This document shows, piece by piece, positions 13,559 to 13,731 of a DNA stretch of 13,731 nucleotides; the first letter of the stretch is position 1, and the number at the start of each line of letters is the position of its first letter. The notes under the pieces are model-generated. The model saw only the letters and a program-made list of their open reading frames with translations, was not told where the DNA came from and ran no database searches. The translations under genes were made by a program, and so were the position numbers. The DNA lies in NCBI GenBank assembly GCA_023430465.1, contig JAEZAM010000100.1, positions 1 through 13,731 of the forward strand, given 5' to 3'. Source of the DNA: Bacteroidota bacterium (GTDB lineage: Bacteria; Bacteroidota; Bacteroidia; Chitinophagales; Chitinophagaceae).

Positions 13559-13570
13559 CTACAAAATAAA

Positions 13571-13731
13571 AATCCAGCCATCAAGCACCCAGCATCCTGC
13601 TAATAAGCACAAAGTGCGGAGCGCTACTCCGCACCCCGCACCTCGCATCCTGCTTACGACAGGCAGGCCCGCATTAAGCCATCCAGCCCCCAGTCATCCA
13701 GCACCCAGCCATCCAGCACCCAGCCATCCAG
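13571..13731. repeat. Right-end short-unit repeat array with embedded hairpin
   Basis: CATCCAG / CACCCAG / CCCCCAG units of the same family and orientation as those at 1-262 run to the window edge, densest at 13679-13731. They are interrupted at about 13600-13678. That interruption holds a hairpin with an 8-bp stem, GTGCGGAG (13614-13621), loop CGCTA, CTCCGCAC (13627-13634), then CCCGCACCTCGCATCC and ACGACAGGCAGG. No gene is seen from 13365 to 13731. Confidence 0.8.

Overview
The window looks like a chromosomal segment from a Bacteroidota bacterium, most likely Chitinophagaceae or a close relative. Supporting signs are several TAnnTTTG-type promoter -7 boxes a few bases upstream of start codons, the long (665-residue) form of IspG, a BatB-BatC pair, lipoproteins with Bacteroidota-style lipoboxes, a CstB-like persulfide dioxygenase/rhodanese fusion, and low-complexity intergenic repeats. 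No rRNA, tRNA, transposase, phage gene or CRISPR array was found. The taxonomic call is inference from gene content, not from a marker alignment.

Layout. Positions 1-361 hold two direct copies of a 7-8 bp-unit repeat separated by a short spacer, then non-coding sequence. A 42-codon lipoprotein gene follows (362-490), then a short inverted scrap of the same repeat, then batB-batC (597-2221), which overlap by 4 bp. ispG (2303-4300) makes an isoprenoid precursor. A lipoprotein gene directly behind it (4309-5088) is broken by one in-frame TAA. A strong terminator (5101-5134) and a 16-bp palindrome overlapping a possible -7 box precede a WYL-domain regulator (5175-6137). Next come a GyrI-like effector-binding protein and a VOC-fold protein with a signal-peptide-like N-terminus. 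nadB (7172-8770) and an LpxL-type acyltransferase (8785-9666) follow, each with its own -7-like box.

From 9736 to 12923 the genes are on the minus strand. In transcription order they are a 3-hydroxyacyl-CoA-dehydrogenase-like protein, tsaB, a cysteine-free ArsR-family regulator, and the CstB-like fusion, with a good intrinsic terminator between the last two. ridA (12981-13364) diverges from this block. The final ~370 bases are gene-free and packed with several repeat families, some shared with the left end of the window.

Most genes are housekeeping: isoprenoids, NAD, lipid A, tRNA t6A, and imine detoxification. The parts worth a second look are the composite repeat modules at both ends, the interrupted lipoprotein gene, the WYL regulator with five cysteines in 13 residues and a palindrome at its promoter, the CstB-like gene beside a regulator with no cysteine, the batB-batC pair without its usual partners, and the 3-hydroxyacyl-CoA-dehydrogenase-like protein coupled to tsaB. 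I did not find a clear new multi-gene system.
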